From positions 1 through 64,000 of the forward strand of contig CAJXRZ010000028.1 in NCBI GenBank assembly GCA_913060515.1: a stretch of DNA of 64,000 nt, in the 5' to 3' direction. Below, in pieces: positions 41,632-50,632 of the stretch. The DNA is from an uncultured Pseudomonadota bacterium. GTDB taxonomy: Bacteria; Myxococcota_A; UBA796; CAJQPC01. Positions within the stretch are counted from its first letter, which is position 1; every line of letters begins with the position of its first letter. The notes beneath the pieces are model-generated. The model did no database searches and was not told where the DNA came from. It was given only the letters and a program-made list of their open reading frames with translations. A program made the translations under genes and the position numbers.

Positions 41632-42774
41632 ATGTCCACCGTGCCGCCCCTCAACCCCACCATCGCGGCCATGCCCGGCTCCATCTACAGCGGGCTGACC
41701 CAGCGCTTGGCTGCCTTTGAGGGGGAGACCTACCCCCTGCACGTCGGGGACACCTTCATGGCGCCTCTGCCGGCCGCGCAGATGGAGGCCCAGCGGGAAG
41801 CCGATCATCCCGGCCTGCACCGCTACACCCCGCCCCAGGGCTTGCCGGCGTTGGTGGACGCGCTGACCGGCTCACTGCGCAGCAAGGGATTGGATGTGGA
41901 GCGCTCCGGCGTTCTCGTCACGGCCGGCGCCACGGCTGGCTTGGCGGCGGTGATGGGCGCTCTGCTTGTTCCCGGGGACGAGGTCATGATCTTGGCGCCT
42001 TTCTGGCCCCTGATTCGCGGCCACGTGCGCTGCTTTGGCGGGGTGGCGGTGGAGGTGCCCTTCTATGACCGGGTGCACAGCATCGAGATGGCACTCTTGG
42101 CGTTGGACGAGCGTTTTACTGGACGCACCAGGGCGCTCTACGTGTCCTCGCCGAGCAACCCGACTGGACGTGTGTTGCCGGGAGACTGGCTGCAGGCCAT
42201 CGCCCAGTGGGCCCGTGCCAAGGGGATCTGGCTGATCTCCGATGAGACCTACGAGCACTACGTCTTCCAAGGCGAGCACCACCACGTGGCCCGCTTCGCG
42301 CCCGAGCGCACCATCACCGCCTTTTCCTTCTCCAAGGCCTACGGCATGGCTGGGAACCGGGTGGGCTATCTGGCCGGTCCAGCCAGCGTAATTGGCCAGA
42401 TCCAGAAGGTGAGCACCCACACCTTCTACTGTGCGCCCAGAGCCGGTCAGGCAGCCGCGCTGGTGGCACTGGAGCAGGGAGATGACTGGATTGCCCATGC
42501 CAAGAGCCAGTACCAGGACTCCGGAAATCGGGTCGCCGCGGTACTTGGGTTGCCGGAACCCCAAGGCAGCACCTTCCTGTTCTTGAACCTGGAGGGACGC
42601 CTTCCTAAAGGCGTAAACGGCTTGCTCTCCGACCTGGTGGAGCACGGTGTATTGATGGCCCCAGGCCCCAGCTTTGGCCAGGACTACAAGCACTGGGTGC
42701 GCCTGTGCTTCTCCTCGGTCACCCCGGAGCAGGCCGAGCGGGCCGCGCACATCGTCAAGGGTGCTTTGGGCTGA
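41632..42774 (+). CDS. PLP-dependent aminotransferase (class I/II)
   Basis: The protein has 380 residues. ATG 41632 is chosen as the start because upstream codons are non-homologous. Fold-type I motifs: phosphate loop TAGATAGLAAV, SPSNPTGRVLP, the D-E-x-Y pair LISDETYEHY (D204, Y207) and the PLP lysine K235 in FSFSKAYGMAGNRVGY. Such enzymes transfer amino groups from aspartate, aromatic amino acids or alanine to 2-oxo acids. The substrate cannot be fixed. It resembles the aspartate/methionine aminotransferase group (subgroup I-gamma/beta). Confidence 0.9.
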   Translation: MSTVPPLNPTIAAMPGSIYSGLTQRLAAFEGETYPLHVGDTFMAPLPAAQMEAQREADHPGLHRYTPPQGLPALVDALTGSLRSKGLDVERSGVLVTAGATAGLAAVMGALLVPGDEVMILAPFWPLIRGHVRCFGGVAVEVPFYDRVHSIEMALLALDERFTGRTRALYVSSPSNPTGRVLPGDWLQAIAQWARAKGIWLISDETYEHYVFQGEHHHVARFAPERTITAFSFSKAYGMAGNRVGYLAGPASVIGQIQKVSTHTFYCAPRAGQAAALVALEQGDDWIAHAKSQYQDSGNRVAAVLGLPEPQGSTFLFLNLEGRLPKGVNGLLSDLVEHGVLMAPGPSFGQDYKHWVRLCFSSVTPEQAERAAHIVKGALG

Positions 42775-42805
42775 AAACCCCCAACCTTCGCGGTAGAGTC
42801 AGGGC

Positions 42806-44506
42806 ATGCTGATCACCCTGCTCCTCGCCTGCGGCGCCGACATCAAAGGCCCCCTTCAGACCACCCTGCTGACCAGCCAAGGCATGGCGCCGGACCGGGT
42901 CACCGCCAGCATGTGGCTGCGGGACGCCGATGGCCGGGGCGTGGATGATTGGGACGTGGGGGAGCTCAGCTTGGTTGAGGCTGGAGAAGATGTCTCTCCG
43001 ATGTGGCTCTCCGCGCAAGAGATGCAGGTTCAAGCAACCATTTGGGTTCTGGTGGACGTAAGCGAGGACGGTGATCTGGAGGCCGCGCGCGCCGTGCTTC
43101 AGGCCATCGCCGATGCCCGCCTTCCACAGCAGCCCATGGGCATCTTGAGCTTCGCCGACAGCATGTCTGTGGAGCAGCCGGTGAGCACCGATGGGGACGC
43201 CATCCAGAGCAGCATTGATGCTCTGGCAGCTCAGGGCCCCACCACCAACCTGCGCGGCGCAGTGCTGGCCGCCTTTGGGGAGTGGGAGGACCAGACGGAC
43301 GCCACCTTGGCCCTGGTGCGCGGCACTCTGCTCGTGATCAGCGATGGCGGGACGGGGCCGGATGTCACCACGCAGGAGGAGCTGGACGCAGCGACTCTGG
43401 ACCGCGCCATCATCGGTGTGGACTTGGGTGCAGGCAAGGCCATCTCGGCTGTTGCCACCGCTGGCGTGGCGGAAGACGCTGCGGGTGCCGTGGAGCTGCT
43501 GGAGCGCGCCCAAGGCAGCGTGATCTACGCAACCTGGTGCACCGATGCCCGCGAGGGCTTGGTGGACTTGGAGATGAACTTTAGGCGCGGTCGTCTGCGT
43601 GGGAGCATCGCCACCGGTGTGGACGCGGGGGCCTTGCGTGACAGCGTCGCCCTAGAGAGCACCACGCCCATTCCTGAGCCCATCCGGGACCTGAACGGGG
43701 TCATTTTGGGGGACTGGCTGGTGGTCGGCGGAGGTGACGCCGACGGCAGCGTATACAGCGCGCCGATTCGTCCCGACGGCCGCTTGGGCAGCTTCCGGGC
43801 GGGGGCCAACATCCCCAGCGGAGAGAACACGCGGGTGCATGGTCTGGGAGACAAGGTCTACGCCGTCAACGGCGATCAAGCCTGGGTGGCCTCGTTTGCG
43901 GACGGGCTGGTGGGCAGCTGGAGCGAGACGGAGAGCCCGGGCTACGCCAATGTGATGCGCTCCGATGGAGAGACCCTCTACAGCATCTCCCGTCAGCGGG
44001 CCTATCAAGTGCAGGCCGGCGGAGAGCTGAGCGGCTGGAGCACCAGCGCGGACATTCCGGAGGGTGGGCTGGATCAGGCCGTGAGCGGCGGAATCGCCGG
44101 GGGCTACCTCTACGCCATCGGTTCCTGGCGCAGTGGTCCGGACCAAGCCTGGCAGAGCCGAGGCTGGGTGGCGGACGCTGCAGACCCCTCTTCTTGGACC
44201 GAGCTGGCTCTGCCCGGGGGCTACCTGGGTACCTGGCTGGGGGCTGCCGACGATGGGGAGCGTCTGGTGATCTTCCCCGGCTCAGATGCCGACGCGCGCA
44301 CCATCTGGGTGGGCACGCCGGATGCAGGCGGACAGCTGGCTTGGACCGAGGGCGGCACGCTCGCCGTTGAGCGCAACGCCTTCTCGGTCGCGGTGGACAC
44401 CCAAGGCCGCATCTACCTGCACGGTGGTGAGGCAGAGGGGACCTTGAGTGAGGCCGGCGTCGTCGGTCAGGTCTCCGGGGAGAGTTTGGCCCTGACCTGC
44501 GAGTAG
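42806..44506 (+). CDS. Lipoprotein with von Willebrand A-like domain and kelch-like repeats
   Basis: The protein has 566 residues. The signal MLITLLLACGAD has a lipobox. Residues about 75-220 look like a VWA domain (IWVLVDVSEDGDLEAARAVL with a variant MIDAS D-V-S, LLVISDGGTGPDV). The C-terminal half has kelch-like propeller blades (LNGVILGDWLVVGGGD, LGDKVYAVNGDQAWV, GGYLYAIGSW, GRIYLHGGEAEG) with the 'GG' doublets. Such combinations mediate surface binding. It is predicted surface-exposed. It lies 31 bases after the aminotransferase gene. Confidence 0.78.
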   Translation: MLITLLLACGADIKGPLQTTLLTSQGMAPDRVTASMWLRDADGRGVDDWDVGELSLVEAGEDVSPMWLSAQEMQVQATIWVLVDVSEDGDLEAARAVLQAIADARLPQQPMGILSFADSMSVEQPVSTDGDAIQSSIDALAAQGPTTNLRGAVLAAFGEWEDQTDATLALVRGTLLVISDGGTGPDVTTQEELDAATLDRAIIGVDLGAGKAISAVATAGVAEDAAGAVELLERAQGSVIYATWCTDAREGLVDLEMNFRRGRLRGSIATGVDAGALRDSVALESTTPIPEPIRDLNGVILGDWLVVGGGDADGSVYSAPIRPDGRLGSFRAGANIPSGENTRVHGLGDKVYAVNGDQAWVASFADGLVGSWSETESPGYANVMRSDGETLYSISRQRAYQVQAGGELSGWSTSADIPEGGLDQAVSGGIAGGYLYAIGSWRSGPDQAWQSRGWVADAADPSSWTELALPGGYLGTWLGAADDGERLVIFPGSDADARTIWVGTPDAGGQLAWTEGGTLAVERNAFSVAVDTQGRIYLHGGEAEGTLSEAGVVGQVSGESLALTCE

Positions 44507-44518
44507 GGCTGGATCAAC

Positions 44519-45526
44519 TCAGGGTGCGCACTCGGGGTCTTCGGCCGCCGCAGCCTGCAAGAAGATCTCTTGGTAGCTCTCGTTCAACTTGGGTACTGCT
44601 CCGCTCCGGACCATGCAGTTGTCCAGTGCCAGAGAGTTGTGTGCCGTGCATCCCGCCGGCTGTCCGGAGGTGACGTACACCCGGTGGTCTCCGGCGGTCA
44701 TGGGCCAAGGGCCACCGCCGCCGAGGTTGAGCGCGGTCTGCCCATTTGGCACCCCCAGATCGTCCCATTGCGCCGTCTTGTCGTTGTTGTTGACGTGGTG
44801 TACGGCGAACCAGAGGTCAGGGTCGGTCTCGTGGGTGGCCGTGAGCCAGTCGCCAACAGCACCAGGGCCATCGAGCATCACCACGCCGCCTACATCCCGC
44901 ATCGAGCCGAGCTGGGCTGCGTAAGCGGCGCCTTGGGAGAAGCCTGCGAATAGGAAGTTGCACCAGTCCGCGTCGTTGTAGGGGTCGGCCACGTCGATGT
45001 CGTTGAGGTAGTCATCCCATCCGTGGGTTGGGTTGGCCGCGTCCAGCTGGGTGAGCACGTCGACCAGTCGGGCATGCACTGTGTCCTGGTCATCCATGTT
45101 GTGATTGCTCAGCGCGACCCCGGAGCCGCTTCCGAAGAGCACCCGCTCTCCCAGGTCGCCGTGGCATGCGGTGTCGCCGAAGTGGTGGGTGTTGCAGAAG
45201 GCTCCGATCTGGCCGTTTCCTGCACCGTCTTCCTGGTTGGAATCGTAGCTGAGCACGATGACCCGGAAGCCTGCGTTGGCTGCGATCTGGGCCACCCAGT
45301 CGTGGTCCCTCGCCTCGTTCTTGGTGCCCGGTAGGAAGACCAAAAGCCGGTCCTCGGCGGCGGTCCCCGGGTTTGGGACCCAGACATGGTGATCCGCGTC
45401 GTGCCCGCCAGAGGTGCACTGCCGCTCAACGGCGGTGGTCACGCCGTTGTTGGTGCAGCTTGGAGAGAAGGTGCCGTAGGCGGTGGCGGCCTGGGCGGAG
45501 GCAAGACCAAAAAGAGCAAGAAGCAT
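44519..45526 (-). CDS. Secreted alpha/beta hydrolase (PHB depolymerase/feruloyl esterase-like)
   Basis: The protein has 335 residues, with AAGGAAA before ATG. A signal peptide (MLLALFGLASAQAA) is followed by LLVFLPGTKNEARD (oxyanion region), IVLSYDSNQED, nucleophile GFSQGAAYA and a probable His in AHNSLALD. Six cysteines suggest disulfides. The pattern is of the secreted esterases related to BPSS1187 and of the PHB-depolymerase/feruloyl-esterase clan. The substrate is not clear. A link to the polyhydroxyalkanoate operon elsewhere in the window is possible but unsupported by proximity. Confidence 0.75.
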   Translation of the reverse strand: MLLALFGLASAQAATAYGTFSPSCTNNGVTTAVERQCTSGGHDADHHVWVPNPGTAAEDRLLVFLPGTKNEARDHDWVAQIAANAGFRVIVLSYDSNQEDGAGNGQIGAFCNTHHFGDTACHGDLGERVLFGSGSGVALSNHNMDDQDTVHARLVDVLTQLDAANPTHGWDDYLNDIDVADPYNDADWCNFLFAGFSQGAAYAAQLGSMRDVGGVVMLDGPGAVGDWLTATHETDPDLWFAVHHVNNNDKTAQWDDLGVPNGQTALNLGGGGPWPMTAGDHRVYVTSGQPAGCTAHNSLALDNCMVRSGAVPKLNESYQEIFLQAAAAEDPECAP

Positions 45527-45825
45527 GTGGTGTTTCCTTGGTTAAGGCCGCCTGTGTGCGGCCTGTAAACAAGGTAGTGGACCGAGGTACTTCAGAGGGT
45601 CACAAGGTCATCACAGCTCGTGGAGCGCCATTTGAGTTGGCGCCGATCTACGCGTTGCCTCTTTCCATCTGTGCTCCTCCAAGAATGGGTAGGGAAACGG
45701 GCCGAAAGCCTACTCATGAAGCCGGCTTTCGCAGTGGGACTCCAATGAGGTCTGCTAAGGTCGTCTCAGGGACAAATTCTGCGGATGCATCACCCGACCC
45801 GTCCGTGTTGGTCCATAAGGAAATC
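45527..45825. other. Divergent intergenic region with hairpins
   Basis: This 299-base gap holds no supported gene and is richer in A+T than its surroundings. It contains GGCCGC-ctgtgt-GCGGCC (45546-45563) and GCGCCA-tttgagt-TGGCGC (45625-45643), both perfect inverted repeats of 6 bp that could form hairpins or operators. The first lies in the leader of the reverse-strand esterase gene. I see no convincing -10/-35 pair. Confidence 0.5.
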
Positions 45826-48800
45826 ATGCGTCATCGTTCTCTGCTCGTCATCGCTCTGCTCTTCTCTGCCTGCTCTAAGGACCAGGATACGGCGGTTGAT
45901 AGTCAGCCTCTCGCGGAAAATATTGTTCCGCAGTGCACTTTCCTTACTCCAGACAGCAACAGCTCGGTGGACGAGGGGGTCGAGGTGGTCTTCTCAGGGA
46001 CGGTGTGGGACGAGGACGGGTCCACGGACGAACTTTTGGTCACGCTGAGCAGCGACTTGGACGGTGAATTGGCCGGGCTGACCACCAATGACGCGGGGGA
46101 CTGGACGCTCACCAGCTCCACGCTCGGCGTTGGCACGCACCAGCTCACCTTGGACGTCGTAGACGACGACGGCGGGCTGTGTGAGGCGGAGATCCTCTTC
46201 ACCATCGGCAATCCGCCATCGGTCGCAATCATCGCCCCGGAGCTGGACGCTAGCTTCGGCACCAATGGGCCAGTGCAGTTCGATGCTCTGGTCTCAGATG
46301 ACGTAGACAGCCCGGAGACGCTGCTTCTGGTTTGGGAACACGCTGACTTGGGTGTGTTTGATGAGACTTTTGCGCTTGAAGACGGCAGTGCGCAAGTTGA
46401 GCTGCCTGACTTGGAACCTGGCGCGCATGCCGTGACCTTGACGGTGACCGACAGTCAGGGCTTCTACGCCGTGGCCAGTGTCGACTTCCTGGTGAACGCG
46501 ACCCCATCGGCCCCTGGCGTGAGCATTGACCCCTCTGACCCCTCGAGCTCAGAGCTGCTCTCCGCTGTTCTGACGGATGCAACAGACGGTGAAGATGACG
46601 CGCTCACCTATACCTATCTCTGGTTGGTTGACGGCACGGAGACCGAGTTCACAACGTCCACAATCGACGCTGACCAGACGCTGCGAGACGAGGTCTGGAC
46701 TGTGCAAGTGGCGGCCTCGGACGGGATCTCTACCGGTGAGTCGGCCCAAGCTCAGGTGACCATTGGAAACAGCGTGCCGGAGATCACCACGGTCACGGTC
46801 TCCCCAGACCCAGCGGCGGCGAGCGACTCGATCACCTGTGCCCACAGCGGCTGGTTCGATCCAGACGGGGACGCCGATGCGAGCGTCTATTCCTGGCAGC
46901 TGAACGGCACGATGGTTGGAGACGACAGCGACACCTTCGTTGGTGGGCATGTCGGCGGTGACGTTGTGACTTGCACCGTCACTCCAAACGACGGCTTTGA
47001 GGACGGAGCGGCCGTTGCCGCCAGCATCACCGTCGGAAACACAGCGCCGGTGTTGGCAGACGCGACCCTGAGCCCAGGTACCGCGTACGAGGCTTCTACG
47101 TTGACCTGCACGCCAGGGGCGAGCTCGGACGTGGATGGAGATGCAGTCACCTTCACGACGGCTTGGACCGTAGCAGGCAGCGACCCGGGAGTCACCAGCA
47201 CCACTCTGAGCGGTACCTACTTTGACAGCGGCGATGCGGTGAGCTGCACCGTCACGCCCACGGACGGCAGCGATGCCGGTGCAGCTGTGGTCAGCAACTC
47301 TGTGAGCATCTCGAATACGGCACCAGTGATGGGCAGCGTCAGCTTGAGCCCAAGCGAAGTCCGCGAAGGGGACACGCTCACCTGCAGCGGCGTGGGGACG
47401 GATATCGACGGAGACAGCCTGTCCTATGCATACAGCTGGACGGTAGATGGGAGCGACCCTGGGGTCAGCACCAGCACCATCAGCAGCGACTACTTCAACA
47501 GCGGTGACGCCATTGTTTGTACGCTCACAGTGAGCGATGGGAGCGAGACCGACAGCGCTAGCTCGAGCTTGGTCGCCTCCAACACTGCGCCCACGATGGT
47601 GAGCGTGACGCTCAGCCCCAGCACGGTGTACGAGTCGAGCACTGTACTGTGCACGCCCACGTCCGCTGACGTGGACGGCGATTCGGTCTCCTACAGCTAC
47701 GTGTGGACCGTTGGTGGCAGCACGGTCAGTGAGACCTCAAGCGAACTCACTGGCACAGACTTTGATCGAGGGGACGAGCTGGTTTGCATTGTGACGCCGA
47801 CGGATGGAAGTGACGCCGGCTCCTCTCTTTCGTCCACCGGTCTCACGGTATCGAACACCGCGCCGGTGGTCTCCAGCGTCTCGATCAGCCCAAGCTCCGG
47901 GACGGAGTCGACCATCTTCAGCTGCTCGATCAGCGGAAGCGATGTGGACGGCGACGCGCTCAGCTCCAGCTACCAGTGGACCGTCAACGGCAGCAGTGTG
48001 TCCACGGCGAGCACCCTCTCGGGCACCTACTTTGGCAGCGGGGATGCCGTCATCTGTATCGGCACGCTCAGCGATGGGAGCCAGAGCGCATCCAGCTCAA
48101 GCTCGAGCGTCACCATTCAAAACACGGCACCAACCATGACCTCGGTGACGCTCACCCCGAGCTCCGCGACAGAGGGCAGTACCCTCTCCTGCACGCCCAG
48201 TGCGGCGGATGTGGATGGTGACACGGTCGGCTTTACCTATGCATGGGTCGTGGATGGTTCGGGCATCTCGCCGACCAGCGCCACGCTCACAGGCACCTAC
48301 TTTGGGCGGGGCGAGGCGGTCTATTGCAGCGTGACCCCTTCGGATGGCACCGACAGTGGCAGCCCGCTCAGCTCCAGCTCGGTCACCATCTCCAACACAG
48401 CACCTAGCGTCGGCACTCCGAGCATCAGCCCGAGCACGGCCTACGAGGCCACCACGCTCACCTGCGTCCCCGGAACGACCAGCGACGTCGACGGCGACTC
48501 TGTGAGCTTGAGCTACGCATGGACGGTCGGGAGCAGCACGGTCAGCACGGCCACCACGCTGACGGGCACGGACTTTGACAAGGGTGATGCAGTGCTCTGC
48601 ACCACCACGCCCTCTGACGGCTCCCTCAGCGGGACGGCCGTGAGCTCCAGCAGCCTGACCATCAGCAACACCGCGCCGAGCGATCCCTCAGGCATCACCA
48701 TCTCCCCGAGCGCTCCGACATCGGGCGACGACTTGTTCTGCGATGTCGGCACGCTTGGTACGGATGTTGACGGCGACAGCGTGAGCCACGACATCGTGTG

Positions 48801-49398
48801 GACGCTGGACAGTACAACTTGGACCGGGTCGACAAGGACCGACACCCATGCTGGTGACACCATCAGCGCCACGGATGTCTCCGGAGATGATGTCTGGGCA
48901 TGTCATGTCAGTGCCTACGATGGCTCGGAGTACAGCGGTCAAGTCAGCTCGAGTTCGGTGGTCGTCACGCCAGAGACCACCGTCTACAATATCGAGGTGG
49001 CCGAGCTGAACAACCAGGGGTCCACCTGCTCAACCGTTACTGGAGATTCCTACTACAACGGCTGCTCTGGGGACTGGGGCTTTACCTGGACCGACACCTA
49101 CGGCGTCACGCCGGTCGATGTCCAGGTCGAGCTCTACAACGGCATCTACTGCTCTGGGAGCACATCCAAGAGCCCCGATTTGAACGGGGTCTCTGCGGGG
49201 TCTTTCTCCCTCACTGGAGGCAGCTGTAGCTGCAACCCGAGCACCTCCGTCAATACCTGGGTTCTGACGGATATCTCAGGCTATAACGCAGGTGGTTCCA
49301 ATACTTTCACTATTGATGATGGTGGCAGTTGTGAAGGGCTTTCTATCAATACGAGCTGGGGAGCTGGAGTCTACGCGCGGGTGACGGTCAGCTACTGA
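45826..49398 (+). CDS. Large lipoprotein with eight tandem Ig-like/cadherin-like repeats
   Basis: The protein has 1190 residues. ATG 45826 is preceded by AAGGAAA, and MRHRSLLVIALLFSAC gives a lipoprotein signal. The N-terminal domains (residues about 30-310) include PKD/Ig-like folds. Residues 315-1048 are eight repeats of about 90 residues with the consensus NTAPxxxSVxLSPS...CTP..SDVDGDxVxYxYxWTV (shown in parts), each with a Cys pair and DVDGD calcium-binding loop. A C-terminal beta domain with a dozen cysteines ends VYARVTVSY and may be a carbohydrate- or protease-inhibitor-like head. It is probably a stalk-like surface protein. The repeats differ enough to be old. Confidence 0.85.
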   Translation: MRHRSLLVIALLFSACSKDQDTAVDSQPLAENIVPQCTFLTPDSNSSVDEGVEVVFSGTVWDEDGSTDELLVTLSSDLDGELAGLTTNDAGDWTLTSSTLGVGTHQLTLDVVDDDGGLCEAEILFTIGNPPSVAIIAPELDASFGTNGPVQFDALVSDDVDSPETLLLVWEHADLGVFDETFALEDGSAQVELPDLEPGAHAVTLTVTDSQGFYAVASVDFLVNATPSAPGVSIDPSDPSSSELLSAVLTDATDGEDDALTYTYLWLVDGTETEFTTSTIDADQTLRDEVWTVQVAASDGISTGESAQAQVTIGNSVPEITTVTVSPDPAAASDSITCAHSGWFDPDGDADASVYSWQLNGTMVGDDSDTFVGGHVGGDVVTCTVTPNDGFEDGAAVAASITVGNTAPVLADATLSPGTAYEASTLTCTPGASSDVDGDAVTFTTAWTVAGSDPGVTSTTLSGTYFDSGDAVSCTVTPTDGSDAGAAVVSNSVSISNTAPVMGSVSLSPSEVREGDTLTCSGVGTDIDGDSLSYAYSWTVDGSDPGVSTSTISSDYFNSGDAIVCTLTVSDGSETDSASSSLVASNTAPTMVSVTLSPSTVYESSTVLCTPTSADVDGDSVSYSYVWTVGGSTVSETSSELTGTDFDRGDELVCIVTPTDGSDAGSSLSSTGLTVSNTAPVVSSVSISPSSGTESTIFSCSISGSDVDGDALSSSYQWTVNGSSVSTASTLSGTYFGSGDAVICIGTLSDGSQSASSSSSSVTIQNTAPTMTSVTLTPSSATEGSTLSCTPSAADVDGDTVGFTYAWVVDGSGISPTSATLTGTYFGRGEAVYCSVTPSDGTDSGSPLSSSSVTISNTAPSVGTPSISPSTAYEATTLTCVPGTTSDVDGDSVSLSYAWTVGSSTVSTATTLTGTDFDKGDAVLCTTTPSDGSLSGTAVSSSSLTISNTAPSDPSGITISPSAPTSGDDLFCDVGTLGTDVDGDSVSHDIVWTLDSTTWTGSTRTDTHAGDTISATDVSGDDVWACHVSAYDGSEYSGQVSSSSVVVTPETTVYNIEVAELNNQGSTCSTVTGDSYYNGCSGDWGFTWTDTYGVTPVDVQVELYNGIYCSGSTSKSPDLNGVSAGSFSLTGGSCSCNPSTSVNTWVLTDISGYNAGGSNTFTIDDGGSCEGLSINTSWGAGVYARVTVSY
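46768..48969 (+). repeat. Eight tandem Ig-like coding repeats
   Basis: Unit starts are 46768, 47038, 47314, 47581, 47854, 48121, 48394 and 48667. Seven units are 267-276 bases and the last 303. Each opens with codons for N-[TS]-[AV]-P and has a D-[VI]-D-G-D loop except the first, which has DPDGD. They are diverged at the DNA level, so expansion is not recent. Confidence 0.85.
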
Positions 49399-49404
49399 GG
49401 CCGT

Positions 49405-50526
49405 CTACACCGCAGGTTCGGTCAGGCTGGGCGCGCTCACTTCGTTGATCTTGCGCTCTCCCTGTCCCACCCGGTCAATGAGCTCGTCGAGTAGGTCGAA
49501 GAGCATCTGATTGTCCCGGGGAACGTGCCCGTTCAGAGCCGCTTGGTAGACCGGCAGCTTGGAGAGCCACTCCACCACCGAGGCCTGGCTCAGCTCCGGC
49601 ACAAAGTCGCCGTAGCCCAAGGAGTCTAAGTAGCGGGCGTTGAGCTGCTGCTCGTACTGCCCCTCCAGAGGCACGCAGAGCATGGGCACCTGCAGCTGGA
49701 CCGCCTCGCCCATCAGGGAGAAGCCTCCGCCTGCGATGACGCCGCGGGCGGTGCGCAGATCGTCGATGAATCCCTGCTCAGAGAAGGCGCGCAGAGTGCA
49801 GTTTCCGATGACCTCGTCGCGGTTCAAACCGTAGATGCGAAAAGGCAAATCCAGCTTCTGGAGGATGGGCAGCAGGGCCGAGTTGGAGTCCGCCGTCTGG
49901 TACACCAAGACATGCTCGCCAGGCTCCCGCTTTGCGGCCAGGACCTCTGGACGCAGGATGGGCGGGACCAGGGTCGTGCGCTTCTTTCGAATGGGCGGCG
50001 CGAAGAAGGTGGTCACCAGGTAGTGGTCGCAGCGGGGCAGCTTGGCCTTGACTGCCAGACGGGCCAAACGGAAGTCCATGCACTTGTTGTTGCTGGCGTG
50101 GCGGCTGTGGCTGCAGCGGTTGAGGATCTGCATGTTGTCCAGGCTGATGACCGGGACCTTGTGGCGGCGCGCGTAGGCGTGGCTCCAGCTCTCAAAGTCG
50201 GAGATGACCAGCTCGGGGTGGTAGTCGCCCAGGTGCTGCTGGTAGGCCGAGAGGTTCTCGATCCAGCCGCTGCGGGCGCCCTCCAGGTTGGAGACCAAGG
50301 AGCGCAGCTTCTTGACCCGGTTGTCGGCGTAGAGCATGTGCAGGCCGGCGATCTTGTCGATGCGCAGCCCAGGGCGCTCTCCGAGACGCTCGGTCAGGAA
50401 GGTGTGGGCCCGGTTGGAGACCACGACACGGACCTGATGGCCGGCCGAGAGCAGGTGTTCAATGACCACACGAGAGCGGGTCGCGTGACCCATACCCTCA
50501 CCGACGACGCCGTAGAGAATTCGCAT
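49405..50526 (-). CDS. Glycosyltransferase, MJ1255/VC2487-like
   Basis: The protein has 373 residues, starting MRILYGVVGEGMGHATRS. Longer frames upstream lack a good start and enter a palindromic region. The N-terminal 'GEGMGHATRS' and the C-terminal VIAGGGFSLMGEAVQLQVPMLCVPLEGQYEQQLNA motifs (read in parts) mark GT-B enzymes of the MJ1255/VC2487 group, related to MurG and UDP-glucuronosyl/GlcNAc transferases. The donor is a nucleotide sugar. The acceptor is probably lipid or surface glycan (inference). It lies downstream of a sulfotransferase and below a repeated palindrome array. Confidence 0.85.
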   Translation of the reverse strand: MRILYGVVGEGMGHATRSRVVIEHLLSAGHQVRVVVSNRAHTFLTERLGERPGLRIDKIAGLHMLYADNRVKKLRSLVSNLEGARSGWIENLSAYQQHLGDYHPELVISDFESWSHAYARRHKVPVISLDNMQILNRCSHSRHASNNKCMDFRLARLAVKAKLPRCDHYLVTTFFAPPIRKKRTTLVPPILRPEVLAAKREPGEHVLVYQTADSNSALLPILQKLDLPFRIYGLNRDEVIGNCTLRAFSEQGFIDDLRTARGVIAGGGFSLMGEAVQLQVPMLCVPLEGQYEQQLNARYLDSLGYGDFVPELSQASVVEWLSKLPVYQAALNGHVPRDNQMLFDLLDELIDRVGQGERKINEVSAPSLTEPAV

Positions 50527-50559
50527 GGCGTGGAGGGTAGCAGTCGGAGCGGAGCTCAA

Positions 50560-50625
50560 CTTGTCTGATAATCAGCTCAATCGATTGCGCTGATTATCAG
50601 ACAAGTAGATTCATCTGATGATCAG
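50560..50625. promoter_or_regulatory. Three CTGATNATCAG palindromes at 25-bp spacing
   Basis: CTGATAATCAG (50565-50575), CTGATTATCAG (50590-50600) and CTGATGATCAG (50615-50625) are centred at 50570, 50595 and 50620, each 25 bp apart. The first two are part of a 46-base palindrome (50560-50605) with 17-bp perfect arms and a central CAATCGATTG, broken by only one mismatched pair. It lies in the leader of the reverse-strand glycosyltransferase gene. Confidence 0.7.
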
Positions 50626-50632
50626 CCCACCC

